Positions 17,804 to 25,782 of a stretch of DNA of 64,000 nt are shown here, in pieces. Location: positions 62,001 through 126,000 of the forward strand of contig NZ_JACIGK010000007.1 of assembly GCF_014197915.1 (NCBI RefSeq), given 5' to 3'. Both the position numbers and the translations under genes were made by a program. This stretch comes from Roseospira visakhapatnamensis. GTDB lineage: Bacteria; Pseudomonadota; Alphaproteobacteria; Rhodospirillales; Rhodospirillaceae. Below the pieces are notes generated by a model, which ran no database searches, was not told where the DNA came from, and saw only the letters and a list, made by a program, of their open reading frames with translations. The first letter of the stretch is position 1. The number at the start of each line of letters is the position of its first letter.

Positions 17804-18158
17804 GCGGGCTCGCCACGCCAGACGGAGGGATGGGACGCTTGGAGGAGGTCGGGCGGCCGGCGGTCACCGCCGTTGAGTCCCCCGCCCCTTTCCTTCAATG
17901 ACCGTCATGGGGACGGATTGCAACAGCGAGGGCCGGGCGACCGCCCAGGCCGGCCGGACCCGGGCCGTGAGGCCGGGGGCGCGATGCCAAGGGACCCGCT
18001 GCCAAACGCCGGGCGGAGCCCGCCCCCGTGTCCCCGCATCGGGCGTGTTCGTGCGCGCAAACCGCCCGGCCCGTCGAGAAACCAGCCGGTCGCGCGCTGT
18101 CGCCGCTTCAGGCGCGCCCGTGAACACGGCATGATGCGGCCCTCAAAAAGGATCGCCC
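17804..18158. other. Divergent aat/prmC intergenic region
   Basis: 355 bases without a recognisable gene. It must hold promoters for aat (minus) and prmC (plus), but no convincing -35/-10 pair was found. A short palindrome ATGACCGTCAT lies at about 17898. Confidence 0.3.
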
Positions 18159-19067
18159 ATGCCCGCTTCCCCCGCCACCACCGCGACCGCCCTGTCCGCC
18201 GCCGCCGCCCGCCTGGTCGCCGCCGGGATCCCGCCGGACGACGCCCGGCTGGATGCGCGGGTGTTGCTGGCCCATGTCCTGGGTCTGCCGTCGCCGGCGG
18301 GGCTGGGCCTGCGGCTCGACGACGCGCTCTCCGAGGCGGCGGCCGAGGGGTTCGCCGCCCTTATCGAACGCCGGATCCAGCGGGAGCCGGTCGGGCGCAT
18401 CCTGGGCCGGCGCGGGTTCTGGACCCTGGATCTGGCCCTGGGACCCGACACCCTGGAACCCCGCCCGGACACGGAAACCGTGGTGGCGGCGCTGCTGGAG
18501 CGCCTCACCCCAACGGACGCGCCCTGGCACCTGCTGGACCTGGGCACCGGGACGGGCTGTATCCTGCTGGCGCTGCTGGCGGCCTTGCCGGCGGCCCGGG
18601 GCCTGGGCGTCGACCGGTCGCCGGGGGCGGTGGAGACGGCGCGCGCCAACGCCGCGACCCATGGCCTGGCCGAGCGGGCCACGCTCCGGGTCGCCGACTG
18701 GCGCGGCGGCGCGACGGCCCTGGGGGTCTCGCCCGCCAGCCTGGACGCGGTGGTCTCCAACCCGCCCTACATCCCCTCCGCCACCCTGCCCACCCTGGCC
18801 CCGGAGGTCCGCGCCCATGACCCCGTCCTGGCGCTGGACGGCGGCGCCGACGGCCTGGACGCCTATCGAACCCTGGTACCCCTGGCGCGGCATCTGCTGC
18901 GTCCGGGCGGCTGGCTGGCCCTGGAGGTCGGCGCCGGTCAGGCCGAGGATGTCTCTGGGTTGATGAATGCCGCTGGTTTCTCCCCTCCGGCGATTGCCCG
19001 TGACCTGGGAGGGCATGGTCGTTGTGTCATCGCCGCACAACCGCCCAAAAAAGGCGGGCCGTCATGA
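18159..19067 (+). CDS. prmC: Peptide chain release factor N5-glutamine methyltransferase
   Basis: Methylates the GGQ glutamine of RF1 and RF2 using SAM. 302 residues with the N-terminal helical substrate-binding domain (1-110) and a Rossmann methyltransferase domain containing DLGTGTGC (127-134) and the amide-methylating NPPYIPS motif (201-207). An AAGGA ribosome site lies six bases before the ATG. prmC is often next to prfA; here prfA is at the other end of the window, but DUF4167 downstream preserves part of the usual alphaproteobacterial prfA-prmC-DUF4167 order. Confidence 0.93.
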   Translation: MPASPATTATALSAAAARLVAAGIPPDDARLDARVLLAHVLGLPSPAGLGLRLDDALSEAAAEGFAALIERRIQREPVGRILGRRGFWTLDLALGPDTLEPRPDTETVVAALLERLTPTDAPWHLLDLGTGTGCILLALLAALPAARGLGVDRSPGAVETARANAATHGLAERATLRVADWRGGATALGVSPASLDAVVSNPPYIPSATLPTLAPEVRAHDPVLALDGGADGLDAYRTLVPLARHLLRPGGWLALEVGAGQAEDVSGLMNAAGFSPPAIARDLGGHGRCVIAAQPPKKGGPS

Positions 19068-19779
19068 AAAAAAAAGCTTGGAATGGCCGAGCCGCCGCCC
19101 TACGGTCACGACGACGCGCTTTCCTGAACTGTAAAGCCCGCGACCTTGAACCGGCGATCCGTTGACACGCGGCATGCCATGGTGTTCTCGGGGTAGTTGG
19201 GGCGCGTGTTCTCCGCGATGCCAAGAGTGCGGGACCGGTCGGGGTTCTGGTCGCCTGGAGACGCGCGAGGGGAGGCCGTGACCTCCCAACGTCGGTTCGA
19301 ACGATCGTCGCGCGACACGGGGGGATCGAGGGGGAATCGAGAGGGAGACAGGTCGATGGGTCCGGGTTGGGATCCCGCGCCAGTCGGCCCATGACACCCA
19401 TCCGGACTCAAGGACCGGATCTCGGGACCAGGGCACGGTCTTCGGGGTGTCGACAGGGGCGCCGGTGTCGCGGTGCGCATCGACAGGGATGGGCACACTT
19501 CGACCAATCGTCAGGCCCAGACGGCCAACGATCAGTCCGGCGTGACGACGGCATCAGAGCAACCATCACTCGGCGCGACGCGCGACGGTCGGGCTCTTGT
19601 CGGGTGACAGGCGACGCACGTGTGAATTGAACGGGTCGCGGGACACCACGGCGATCACGCATGGCGTGCGCCCGGACTGTCGCCGGACGGACAGGCGCCA
19701 GAGACCGGCGCGAACGAAAGGCATGCCCGCTCAGTCAAGCGGCGTCATGTGGGTATCCATCATCTGACCAGACGGACTC
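19068..19779. other. 712-base intergenic region before DUF4167 gene
   Basis: Begins with a nine-A run directly after the prmC stop. Short open frames on both strands show no recognisable family, no ribosome sites and no consistent coding bias. A TTGACA at 19162 has no matching -10 element. Nothing identifiable seen, though the length is unusual for this compact window. Confidence 0.4.
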
Positions 19780-20649
19780 ATGAAACAAGGTTCGAACACC
19801 AGGGGACGTCCTCGCGGCCGGGTCGGCGGCGGAGGCGGCAAGCGGACACCCAACCGGAACCAGACGTTCGACAGCAACGGACCCAACGTCCGCTTGCGCG
19901 GCAACGCCATGCAGCTGGTGGAGAAGTACACGGCCCTGGCGCGCGACGCCGGATCCCAGGGGGATCGGGTCTTGTCCGAGAACTACTACCAGCATGCCGA
20001 CCACTATCACCGTGTGTACATGGCCCTGACCGGCCAGAGCGACGGGACCCGCGCGGCGACGGCAGCCCAGCAGACGGGCGGCCGGGGCATCGGCGCGGAT
20101 CGTGGGACCGGCGATGACCTGTTCGGCGATGGCGACGGCGACACCGCCGCGTCCCCCGAGCGGGAGCGCACCCCGCGCGCCACCGCGCGACGCGGCAATG
20201 GCCAGGATCGCGACGACAGCCGCGACGCCGAGGCGACGCCGGATGACGGTGGCGCGGCCGACGGCGCCGAGGAAACCGGCGAGTCCCAGGGCGGTCCGAC
20301 CCGCGTCAGCCGGGCGCCGCGTCGCACCGGGCGCGGCGGCGCCCGCACCAAGAGTCGCGCCACCAATGGCGATGACGACTCCACCGCCACCACCAGTCGA
20401 GGCGCGACCAGTCGAGGCAACGGCCGCGACGACGAGGCGGGCGCCGAAACCGGCATCGAGGACGGCGCGGCCCCGGCGGCCGATGCCAGCCCGTCGGATG
20501 ACGCCGAGGCCGACGCGGCGGAAAGCCCCGCCCGCACGCGGCGCATCCGCCGCAACCCGCGCCGCGCCGGCACCACCCGCGCCGCCAGCGGCGGCGGCGA
20601 CAGCCCGGAGTCGGGGCAGCAGCCGACGGCCGAACCCTCGGTGGCGTGA
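19780..20649 (+). CDS. DUF4167 domain-containing protein
   Basis: Function unknown; DUF4167 proteins are alphaproteobacterial and usually lie next to prmC, as here. 289 residues. The conserved domain is at the N-terminus (about 1-85): an RGRPRGRVGGGGGKR basic glycine-rich start, then FDSNGPNVRLRGNAMQLVEKY and LSENYYQHADHYHRVY. The remaining 200 residues are low-complexity, rich in Asp, Arg, Ala and Thr, and probably disordered. The basic RGG-like N-terminus suggests nucleic-acid contact, an inference only. Convergent with the FNR-type gene 50 bases away. Confidence 0.82.
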   Translation: MKQGSNTRGRPRGRVGGGGGKRTPNRNQTFDSNGPNVRLRGNAMQLVEKYTALARDAGSQGDRVLSENYYQHADHYHRVYMALTGQSDGTRAATAAQQTGGRGIGADRGTGDDLFGDGDGDTAASPERERTPRATARRGNGQDRDDSRDAEATPDDGGAADGAEETGESQGGPTRVSRAPRRTGRGGARTKSRATNGDDDSTATTSRGATSRGNGRDDEAGAETGIEDGAAPAADASPSDDAEADAAESPARTRRIRRNPRRAGTTRAASGGGDSPESGQQPTAEPSVA

Positions 20650-20699
20650 GACCGGCGGCCCTCAAGACGGTTCGCTGACGCCCATGGCCGGCGGCGGGG

Positions 20700-21506
20700 T
20701 CAGGCCGCCTCCGGCGTCAGGCCGTCGGCGATGCCTCGCAGGGCCTTCGGCCGGCGAAGCACCACCAGACCGGGGCTGGGCAGGTCCAGCAGACCGTCGC
20801 GCTTGAGCCGCGTCATGGCCCGGCTGACGGTCTCCACCGTCAGCCCGATGTGATCGGCGATGTCCGCCCGTCCCATGGGCAGGACCAGGGGCGACGGCGG
20901 CTCGCCGCGCCGGCACGCCCGATCGGACAGGCTGAGCAGGAACGACGCCACCCGCTCACGCGCCGTCTTTCGCCCCAGCAGCAGCACATGGTCATGGAAG
21001 GTCGCCAGCTTGCCGATCATGCGCAGCATGATGCGGTGCTGCACCTCGGGCGCCGTCTGCGAGAGCGTTCTCAACAGCGTCATGGGCAGACGGCAGGCCA
21101 GCACGGGCGAGATGGTCTCGGCCGTGTACGCATAGGCCGTTTCCAGGCAGAACCCGAACATGTCGCCCCGAAAGAAGAAGCCGGTGATCTGCCGGCGCCC
21201 GTCGGGCATCAGCTTGTAGACCTTCACCGCCCCGGCGATCAGCACATAGACGGCCGTGCCGTCGTCCCCCTCGCGGAACATCGTGTCCTGGGCGTCATAG
21301 CGCAGGGTGCACTGCACCCGCGCCAGGGACGAGACCGTGCCCCGGCCCATGTTGGCGCAGAACGACAGCGGCCCCAGATCGCAGGCCCCACACGGACCCC
21401 AGTCCCCCAGGGGGTCGTGGGTATGCGCGGTCCGGACGGACACGAACTCTTCCGGACCCAGTCTCCGGCCCACCGCGACCGGGCCGGCCCTGTACGAGAT
21501 GGCCAT
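20700..21506 (-). CDS. FNR/FnrN-type oxygen-sensing transcriptional regulator
   Basis: Crp/Fnr family regulator expected to hold an oxygen-labile [4Fe-4S] cluster. From ATG 21506 (GGGAG ribosome site five bases ahead) it has 268 residues. Cluster ligands are Cys39, Cys42 and Cys50 (CGACDLGPLSFC, the C-x2-C-x7-C spacing of FnrN/AadR) and Cys138 (VLACRLP). A cyclic-nucleotide-binding-like beta roll (about 55-170) and dimer helix are followed by a winged HTH with TVETVSRAMTRLKRDG, carrying the E-x-x-S-R residues that read TTGAT half-sites. It follows ccoS, and an FNR box lies over its own promoter. Confidence 0.9.
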   Translation of the reverse strand: MAISYRAGPVAVGRRLGPEEFVSVRTAHTHDPLGDWGPCGACDLGPLSFCANMGRGTVSSLARVQCTLRYDAQDTMFREGDDGTAVYVLIAGAVKVYKLMPDGRRQITGFFFRGDMFGFCLETAYAYTAETISPVLACRLPMTLLRTLSQTAPEVQHRIMLRMIGKLATFHDHVLLLGRKTARERVASFLLSLSDRACRRGEPPSPLVLPMGRADIADHIGLTVETVSRAMTRLKRDGLLDLPSPGLVVLRRPKALRGIADGLTPEAA

Positions 21507-21547
21507 GATATCTCCCGTGATGACCCGTGCGCGAGAGGCACGCGACA

Positions 21548-21567
21548 TTGATCTGAGTCAATTTATA
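21548..21567 (-). promoter_or_regulatory. FNR box overlapping the fnr-type gene's promoter
   Basis: On the minus strand TATAAA (21567-21562) is followed at once by TTGACTCAGATCAA (21561-21548), which matches the FNR consensus TTGAT-N4-ATCAA in nine of ten fixed positions. The box sits where transcription would begin, 42 bases before the start codon. That placement suggests negative autoregulation, as known for E. coli fnr; the -35 element is weak. Confidence 0.7.
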
Positions 21568-21632
21568 TCACGCACTCCTGATATGGAACCCCGACCACGC
21601 GAAACCAGCGGGCCCAGGCCGATCCCCGGGAC

Positions 21633-21857
21633 TCATGGGCGCGACGGCCCTGTGCCGCCGGGTCCCTCCCCGTCATCGCCGTCTTGGTCATCGCCGTCTT
21701 GGTCGCCGTCTTGGTCGTCGTCGTCATCGAACAGAATGCGATGGGCCGCCCCGTCCATGTCGTCGAACTGGCCGGACCGCAGCGCCCACAGGAAGGCCGC
21801 CAACCCCAGCAGACCCAGCAGCAGCGCCAGGGGAATCAGCATCAGCAGGGCGTTCAT
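21633..21857 (-). CDS. ccoS: Cytochrome cbb3 oxidase maturation protein CcoS
   Basis: Small membrane protein needed for cofactor insertion into cbb3 oxidase. 74 residues: one membrane helix (about 3-25) followed by the family signature FLWALRSGQFDDMDGAAHRI. The C-terminal approximately 20 residues are an extreme aspartate repeat (runs of D, then DQDGD units) encoded by a repetitive tract at about 21672-21730; typical CcoS ends with a much shorter acidic tail. ATG overlaps the ccoI stop as ATGA. Confidence 0.88.
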   Translation of the reverse strand: MNALLMLIPLALLLGLLGLAAFLWALRSGQFDDMDGAAHRILFDDDDDQDGDQDGDDQDGDDGEGPGGTGPSRP

Positions 21858-24403
21858 GGATGTGCCTCGTCGGCCGTCGTCGCGGGCAGGGCCGGCGGCA
21901 ACGGACGCGCACCCGCGCGCCGGGCCAGCCGCAGGGCATTGGAGATGACCACGACCGACGACGTGCTCATGGAGACCGCCGCGATCAGGGGCGTGACCAT
22001 CCCGGCCAGGGCCAGGGGCACGGTGACCATGTTGTACAGCAACGCCAGCGCCAGATTCTGGCGCACCAGGCGATCGGCGCGCGCGGCCACCGCCAGCGCC
22101 GAAACCACGGGCGCCAGCCGGTCCCCCTGAAACACCACGTCGGCGGCGGTCTGGCTGACGTCCACCGCCGTGGCCGGAGACACCGACACATGGGCGGCGG
22201 CCAGGGCGGGCGCGTCGTTGAGGCCATCCCCGACCATCAACACCCGCCGGCCCGCCTGCCGCAAGGCGTCCAGGCGAGCGACCTTGTCGGCGGGCGTCTG
22301 ACCGGCCCGCCACGTTTCGATGCCGGCGGCGCGGGCCACGGCGGCGACCACGTCGGGCCGGTCCCCGGACAACAGCTCCACCTGGAGGCCCCGGGCCGAG
22401 AGCGCCGCCACCGTGGCGGCGGCATCCGGGCGAAGCGAATCGGCGAACCGGAAGCGTACCGGATCGCCCGCCCCCCGTCGCAGCCACAGGGTGGGCCCCG
22501 GGGCGGCCCCGCCGGTCTCCCCCAGGTCGGCCGGCCCGCCGCAGAAGGCCGCCGAACCCAGCCGGACCGGACCATCCGGCCCCGGCCACGACAGGCCCTC
22601 GCCCGGGTGCTCGCGCACGCCCTCCAGCGGTCGCGCCTCGGGGGACGCGGCGGCGACGGCGCGCGCCAGCGGATGGCGGCTGTGCACCGCCAGGCCCGCC
22701 GCCAGCCGCAGGTCGTCGGGCGTCCAGCCGCCCCCCGCCCCCGGCGCCCGCCGGCTCAGCTTCGGCCGCCCGAGCGTTAGCGTACCGGTCTTGTCCAGAA
22801 CCACGGTATCGGCCTCGCGCAATCGCTCCAGCGCCGTGGCGTTCTTCAGGAATGTCCCCTCGCGCAGCAGCCGGCCGCTGGCGATCACCTGCACCACCGG
22901 CACCGCCAGGGCCAGGGCGCAGGGGCAGGTGATGATCAGCACGGCGGCGGCGATCAGCAACGCTTCCTGCCAAGGCAAGCCGCCCGCCAGCCACCATCCC
23001 AGGAAGGCGGCCAGCGCCAGGGCGTGGACGACCGGGGCATAGAGCCGCGCCACCCGATCGGCGAGCGCGACGTAGCGGGCGCGCCCCTGCTCGGCCACCT
23101 CCATCATGCGCACGATCTCGGCGAGCAACGTGCCCTCGCCCACCGCGTCCACCGTCACCCGGATCGGCGCCGACAGGTTCAGGGTCCCGGCGAACACGCG
23201 ATCGCCGGCGGCGATCCGCTGCGGCACGGTCTCGCCGGTGATCAGGCTGGCGTCGAGGTCGCTCACCCCCTGGGCGACCAGACCGTCCACCCCGATCCGC
23301 TCGCCGGTCGCCACCAGCACCGTGGCGCCGACCGGAACCACGTCCGGGCGCAGGCCGCGCGTGGTGCCGTCGGGCTCCAGGACGGTGACGGAGACACCCG
23401 ACAGGGTCAGCAGGTGTTCCGCCGCCGCGCGAGCCCGGCCGCGCGCGCGACTGTCCAGGAAGCGGCCGATCAGCAGGAAGAACAGCAGCATCACGGCGGC
23501 ATCGAAATAAGCATGCGGACCGCCGCGCGCCGTCTCCCAAAGGCTCATGCCGCTGGCCAGCAGCACCGCGAGGGTGATGGGCACGTCCATGTTGGCCCGG
23601 CCGCCCCTCAGCGCCGTGACGGCGGACCGGGCGAAGGGGCGGAGGCCATAGGCGATGGCCGGCAGCGCGATCAGGGCCGACAGCCAGTGCATCAGGTCCC
23701 GCGTCACCGGTCCCATGTCGCCGCCGAACCAGACCGACACCGAGAACAGCATGACGTTGCCGGTGGCGAAACCGGTGACCGCCATAGCCCGCAGCAGGGC
23801 GCGTTCCGCCCGGTTGGTCTCGCGCCCCAGCAGCGCCGGATCATAGGGCACCAGGCGATAGCCCACCGCCAGCACCGGATCCAGCACCCGCCGGGCGCCG
23901 TGGTCTCCGGTCCCGGTTTCCGCCTCGGCGTCCGCCGCCCGCGCGCGCCAGCGCAGGGTCAGGCGGCGGGTGGTCATGTTGACGCGGGCGTGGGTCACCT
24001 CGGGCCGGGCCGTCAGCAACCGTTCGATCAGCCAGACGCAGGCGGCGCAGTGCAACCCCTCGACCATCAGATGGAGGGTGGCCTCGCCGGCCTCGTCGAC
24101 GGTCACATGCGTGGCGTAGGGGGGAAGGGCGTCCTCGGCCTCCGGTTTCAGGAGGCGCGTGCCGGGATCCAGGCAGCGCCGCGCGTAGTACCGCTCCAGC
24201 CCCTCGCCCCGGAGCAGTTTGAAGGCACCCTCGCAGCCGGCGCAGCAGAACCCGGGGGGGGCGTCGGCGGCACCGTCGCCCCCGATCGGGCCGCCACAAT
24301 GGCGGCAGGTGGTCCAGCCACCGGGGGGCACGGGCGCGCCGTCGACCCCGGCCGGCGGGAGGGTGGGCGGCGGCGGCGCCGGCCGGAGGCTTGTCGCGCC
24401 CAC
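21854..24403 (-). CDS. ccoI: Copper-translocating P1B-type ATPase CcoI (FixI)
   Basis: Exports or delivers copper for cbb3 oxidase assembly at the inner membrane. 849 residues from a GTG start. An N-terminal metal-binding segment CRHCGG...GFCCAGC (Cys33, 36, 53, 54, 57) typical of FixI is followed by a heavy-metal-associated domain with GLHCAAC (Cys119, Cys122). Membrane helices surround a TCPCALALAVP motif, with phosphorylation site DKTGTLTLG and the hinge GDGLNDAPAL further on. Starts four bases after ccoH and overlaps ccoS. About 30 Pro/Ala-rich residues at the N-terminus may be unconserved. Confidence 0.93.
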   Translation of the reverse strand: MGATSLRPAPPPPTLPPAGVDGAPVPPGGWTTCRHCGGPIGGDGAADAPPGFCCAGCEGAFKLLRGEGLERYYARRCLDPGTRLLKPEAEDALPPYATHVTVDEAGEATLHLMVEGLHCAACVWLIERLLTARPEVTHARVNMTTRRLTLRWRARAADAEAETGTGDHGARRVLDPVLAVGYRLVPYDPALLGRETNRAERALLRAMAVTGFATGNVMLFSVSVWFGGDMGPVTRDLMHWLSALIALPAIAYGLRPFARSAVTALRGGRANMDVPITLAVLLASGMSLWETARGGPHAYFDAAVMLLFFLLIGRFLDSRARGRARAAAEHLLTLSGVSVTVLEPDGTTRGLRPDVVPVGATVLVATGERIGVDGLVAQGVSDLDASLITGETVPQRIAAGDRVFAGTLNLSAPIRVTVDAVGEGTLLAEIVRMMEVAEQGRARYVALADRVARLYAPVVHALALAAFLGWWLAGGLPWQEALLIAAAVLIITCPCALALAVPVVQVIASGRLLREGTFLKNATALERLREADTVVLDKTGTLTLGRPKLSRRAPGAGGGWTPDDLRLAAGLAVHSRHPLARAVAAASPEARPLEGVREHPGEGLSWPGPDGPVRLGSAAFCGGPADLGETGGAAPGPTLWLRRGAGDPVRFRFADSLRPDAAATVAALSARGLQVELLSGDRPDVVAAVARAAGIETWRAGQTPADKVARLDALRQAGRRVLMVGDGLNDAPALAAAHVSVSPATAVDVSQTAADVVFQGDRLAPVVSALAVAARADRLVRQNLALALLYNMVTVPLALAGMVTPLIAAVSMSTSSVVVISNALRLARRAGARPLPPALPATTADEAHP

Positions 24404-24407
24404 CGCG

Positions 24408-24923
24408 TCACGCCGCGTTCAGGCGGCGGCGCAGACGGAAGGTCTCGTCGCCCCGACGCGCGGTGAACACCAGATCCCACACACCGGGCTTGGGCAAGGT
24501 CAGGTGGATCCGATAGGCCCCGGGGCCGACCGGGGCCAGGGTCACGGTCTGGTCCAGGCCCTGTTGCGTCGGGCGGCGCACCAGGGCCGTGATGACCAGG
24601 CCGTCCAGGGGCCGGCCCCCGGCGTCCTCGGCCGTCACCCGCAGCGTGGCCGCCCGCCCGGCCGCGTCGGGAAGCGGCGTGACCTCGGACGACAAGGCCA
24701 CGTCCAGGGTCCAGCCCAGGGCGGCCTGGGCCTGGTCCTCGGCGACGCGGTCGTTGTAGGCCAGCCCCTCCACATAGGCCTGGCGGGTGGTCAGTCCGGA
24801 AAACGTGGTGGTGGCGAAATACAGCAGCGCGAGATTGGCGACCAGAACCACGGCGAAGCCGCCGACGAAGGTATAGGGGATCCACCAGCCACGCGGACGG
24901 GCTGGAATACTGTTGGCGCGCAT
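24408..24923 (-). CDS. ccoH: Cytochrome cbb3 assembly protein CcoH (FixH)
   Basis: 171-residue single-pass membrane protein of the FixH family, required for stable cbb3 oxidase assembly. N-terminal helix about 14-37 preceded by GWWIPYTFVGGF, then a periplasmic domain with NDRVAEDQAQAALGW and a C-terminal VWDLVFTARRGDETF. First gene of ccoH-ccoI-ccoS; neither ccoG nor the structural ccoNOPQ genes lie upstream, where rpsT is found instead. Confidence 0.9.
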   Translation of the reverse strand: MRANSIPARPRGWWIPYTFVGGFAVVLVANLALLYFATTTFSGLTTRQAYVEGLAYNDRVAEDQAQAALGWTLDVALSSEVTPLPDAAGRAATLRVTAEDAGGRPLDGLVITALVRRPTQQGLDQTVTLAPVGPGAYRIHLTLPKPGVWDLVFTARRGDETFRLRRRLNAA

Positions 24924-25024
24924 GGCTCGACCGGCTCCCTGGCGGGTGGTGGAGGCAGGCCGTCCGCCCTCCCCAATGCCGTGTCCCGCCTCAGGATCGG
25001 GATCAGCGGCCGGGCGGCCCAGGA

Positions 25025-25047
25025 ATTGTAATCATCACACGTTTGAT
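25025..25047 (-). promoter_or_regulatory. Candidate ccoH promoter with inverted repeat
   Basis: Minus-strand TACAAT (25030-25025, five of six -10 bases) is preceded by the imperfect palindrome ATCAAACGTGTGAT (25047-25034), which occupies the spacer. It is not an FNR box (no TTGAT-N4-ATCAA spacing). No good -35 element is present. Confidence 0.35.
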
Positions 25048-25221
25048 ACCGCGTTGGCCCGGCCGGGCCAAGCGTCCGATCATCGTGACCCGTCTCATCG
25101 CGGCCAGGGGCGCGGGCCGGACGGAAACGACGAAAGGCCCGCTGCCCTGGTGCAGCGAGCCCTGTCGAACCCGTATGGATCATGAACCGCCGACCCCGTG
25201 CGCGGCCGGCGGAGCCCCGGC

Positions 25222-25497
25222 TCAGGCCGCGGACGTGTCCAGTGCCTTGACCCGGGTGGCCAGGCGGGACAGCTTGCGCGCGGCGGTGTTGCGATGCAGC
25301 ACGCCCTTGCTCACGCCGCGATGAATTTCCGGCTGGGCCACGCGGAACGCATCCCGGGCCTGCTCGGCATTGCCGCTGGCCAGCGCCACCTCGACCTTCT
25401 TGATGAAGGTACGGATTCGGCTGATGCGGGCATGGTTGATCTCGAAACGGCGCTGGTTGCGGCGGATGCGCTTCTTAGCCGACGAATGATGGGCCAT
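25222..25497 (-). CDS. rpsT: 30S ribosomal protein S20
   Basis: Primary 16S rRNA-binding protein of the small subunit. 91 residues, strongly basic N-terminus [20 protein letters not shown] and the helical sequence [22 protein letters not shown]. Start at ATG 25497. It lies alone with its own strong promoter and a leader of about 200 bases, which could carry the autoregulatory structure common in S20 mRNAs, though none was demonstrated here. Confidence 0.96.
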   Translation of the reverse strand: MAHHSSAKKRIRRNQRRFEINHARISRIRTFIKKVEVALASGNAEQARDAFRVAQPEIHRGVSKGVLHRNTAARKLSRLATRVKALDTSAA

Positions 25498-25709
25498 GGG
25501 GTTCGACGTCCCTGAACTGTTCTGCCTCAACGCGGGCCCGGTGGCACGCGGCGATGGGGTGACGCGACGACCTGTCCCAAGGGGCGGCCCCAGGGGACAT
25601 CCGCGTGATCCGCTTGTCCGGTCCCGCCCGCGAGGGGAAACCGCTTTCGAGACCACACGACGGGAGGCGCACCCGATGGGGCCGCCCGGAAAGCCGTCGG
25701 AAGGTCGCG

Positions 25710-25738
25710 TTTATAGGCGTGGGGCGCGGTGCCGTCAA
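25710..25738 (-). promoter_or_regulatory. Strong sigma-70 promoter for rpsT
   Basis: Minus-strand TTGACG (25738-25733), exactly 17 bases, then TATAAA (25715-25710). Transcription would begin near 25703, giving an rpsT leader of about 205 bases. It is one of the best promoter matches in the window. Confidence 0.72.
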
Positions 25739-25782
25739 CCGTGAACACCGACCCCGCGTGGAGGCCGGGTCGGGGCCGCTCG

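Noticed and set aside
19041-19058. CCGCCCAAAAAAGGCGGG as prmC terminator
   Set aside because: Stem is only five perfect pairs, lies inside the prmC coding sequence and is not followed by a T-run on the plus strand.
19062-19496. 144-codon minus-strand open frame after prmC
   Set aside because: No family resemblance, no ribosome site, and composition like random GC-rich sequence.
25038-25060. FNR box before ccoH (TTTGATACC...)
   Set aside because: Only one half-site resembles TTGAT; the second half does not match at the four-base spacing.
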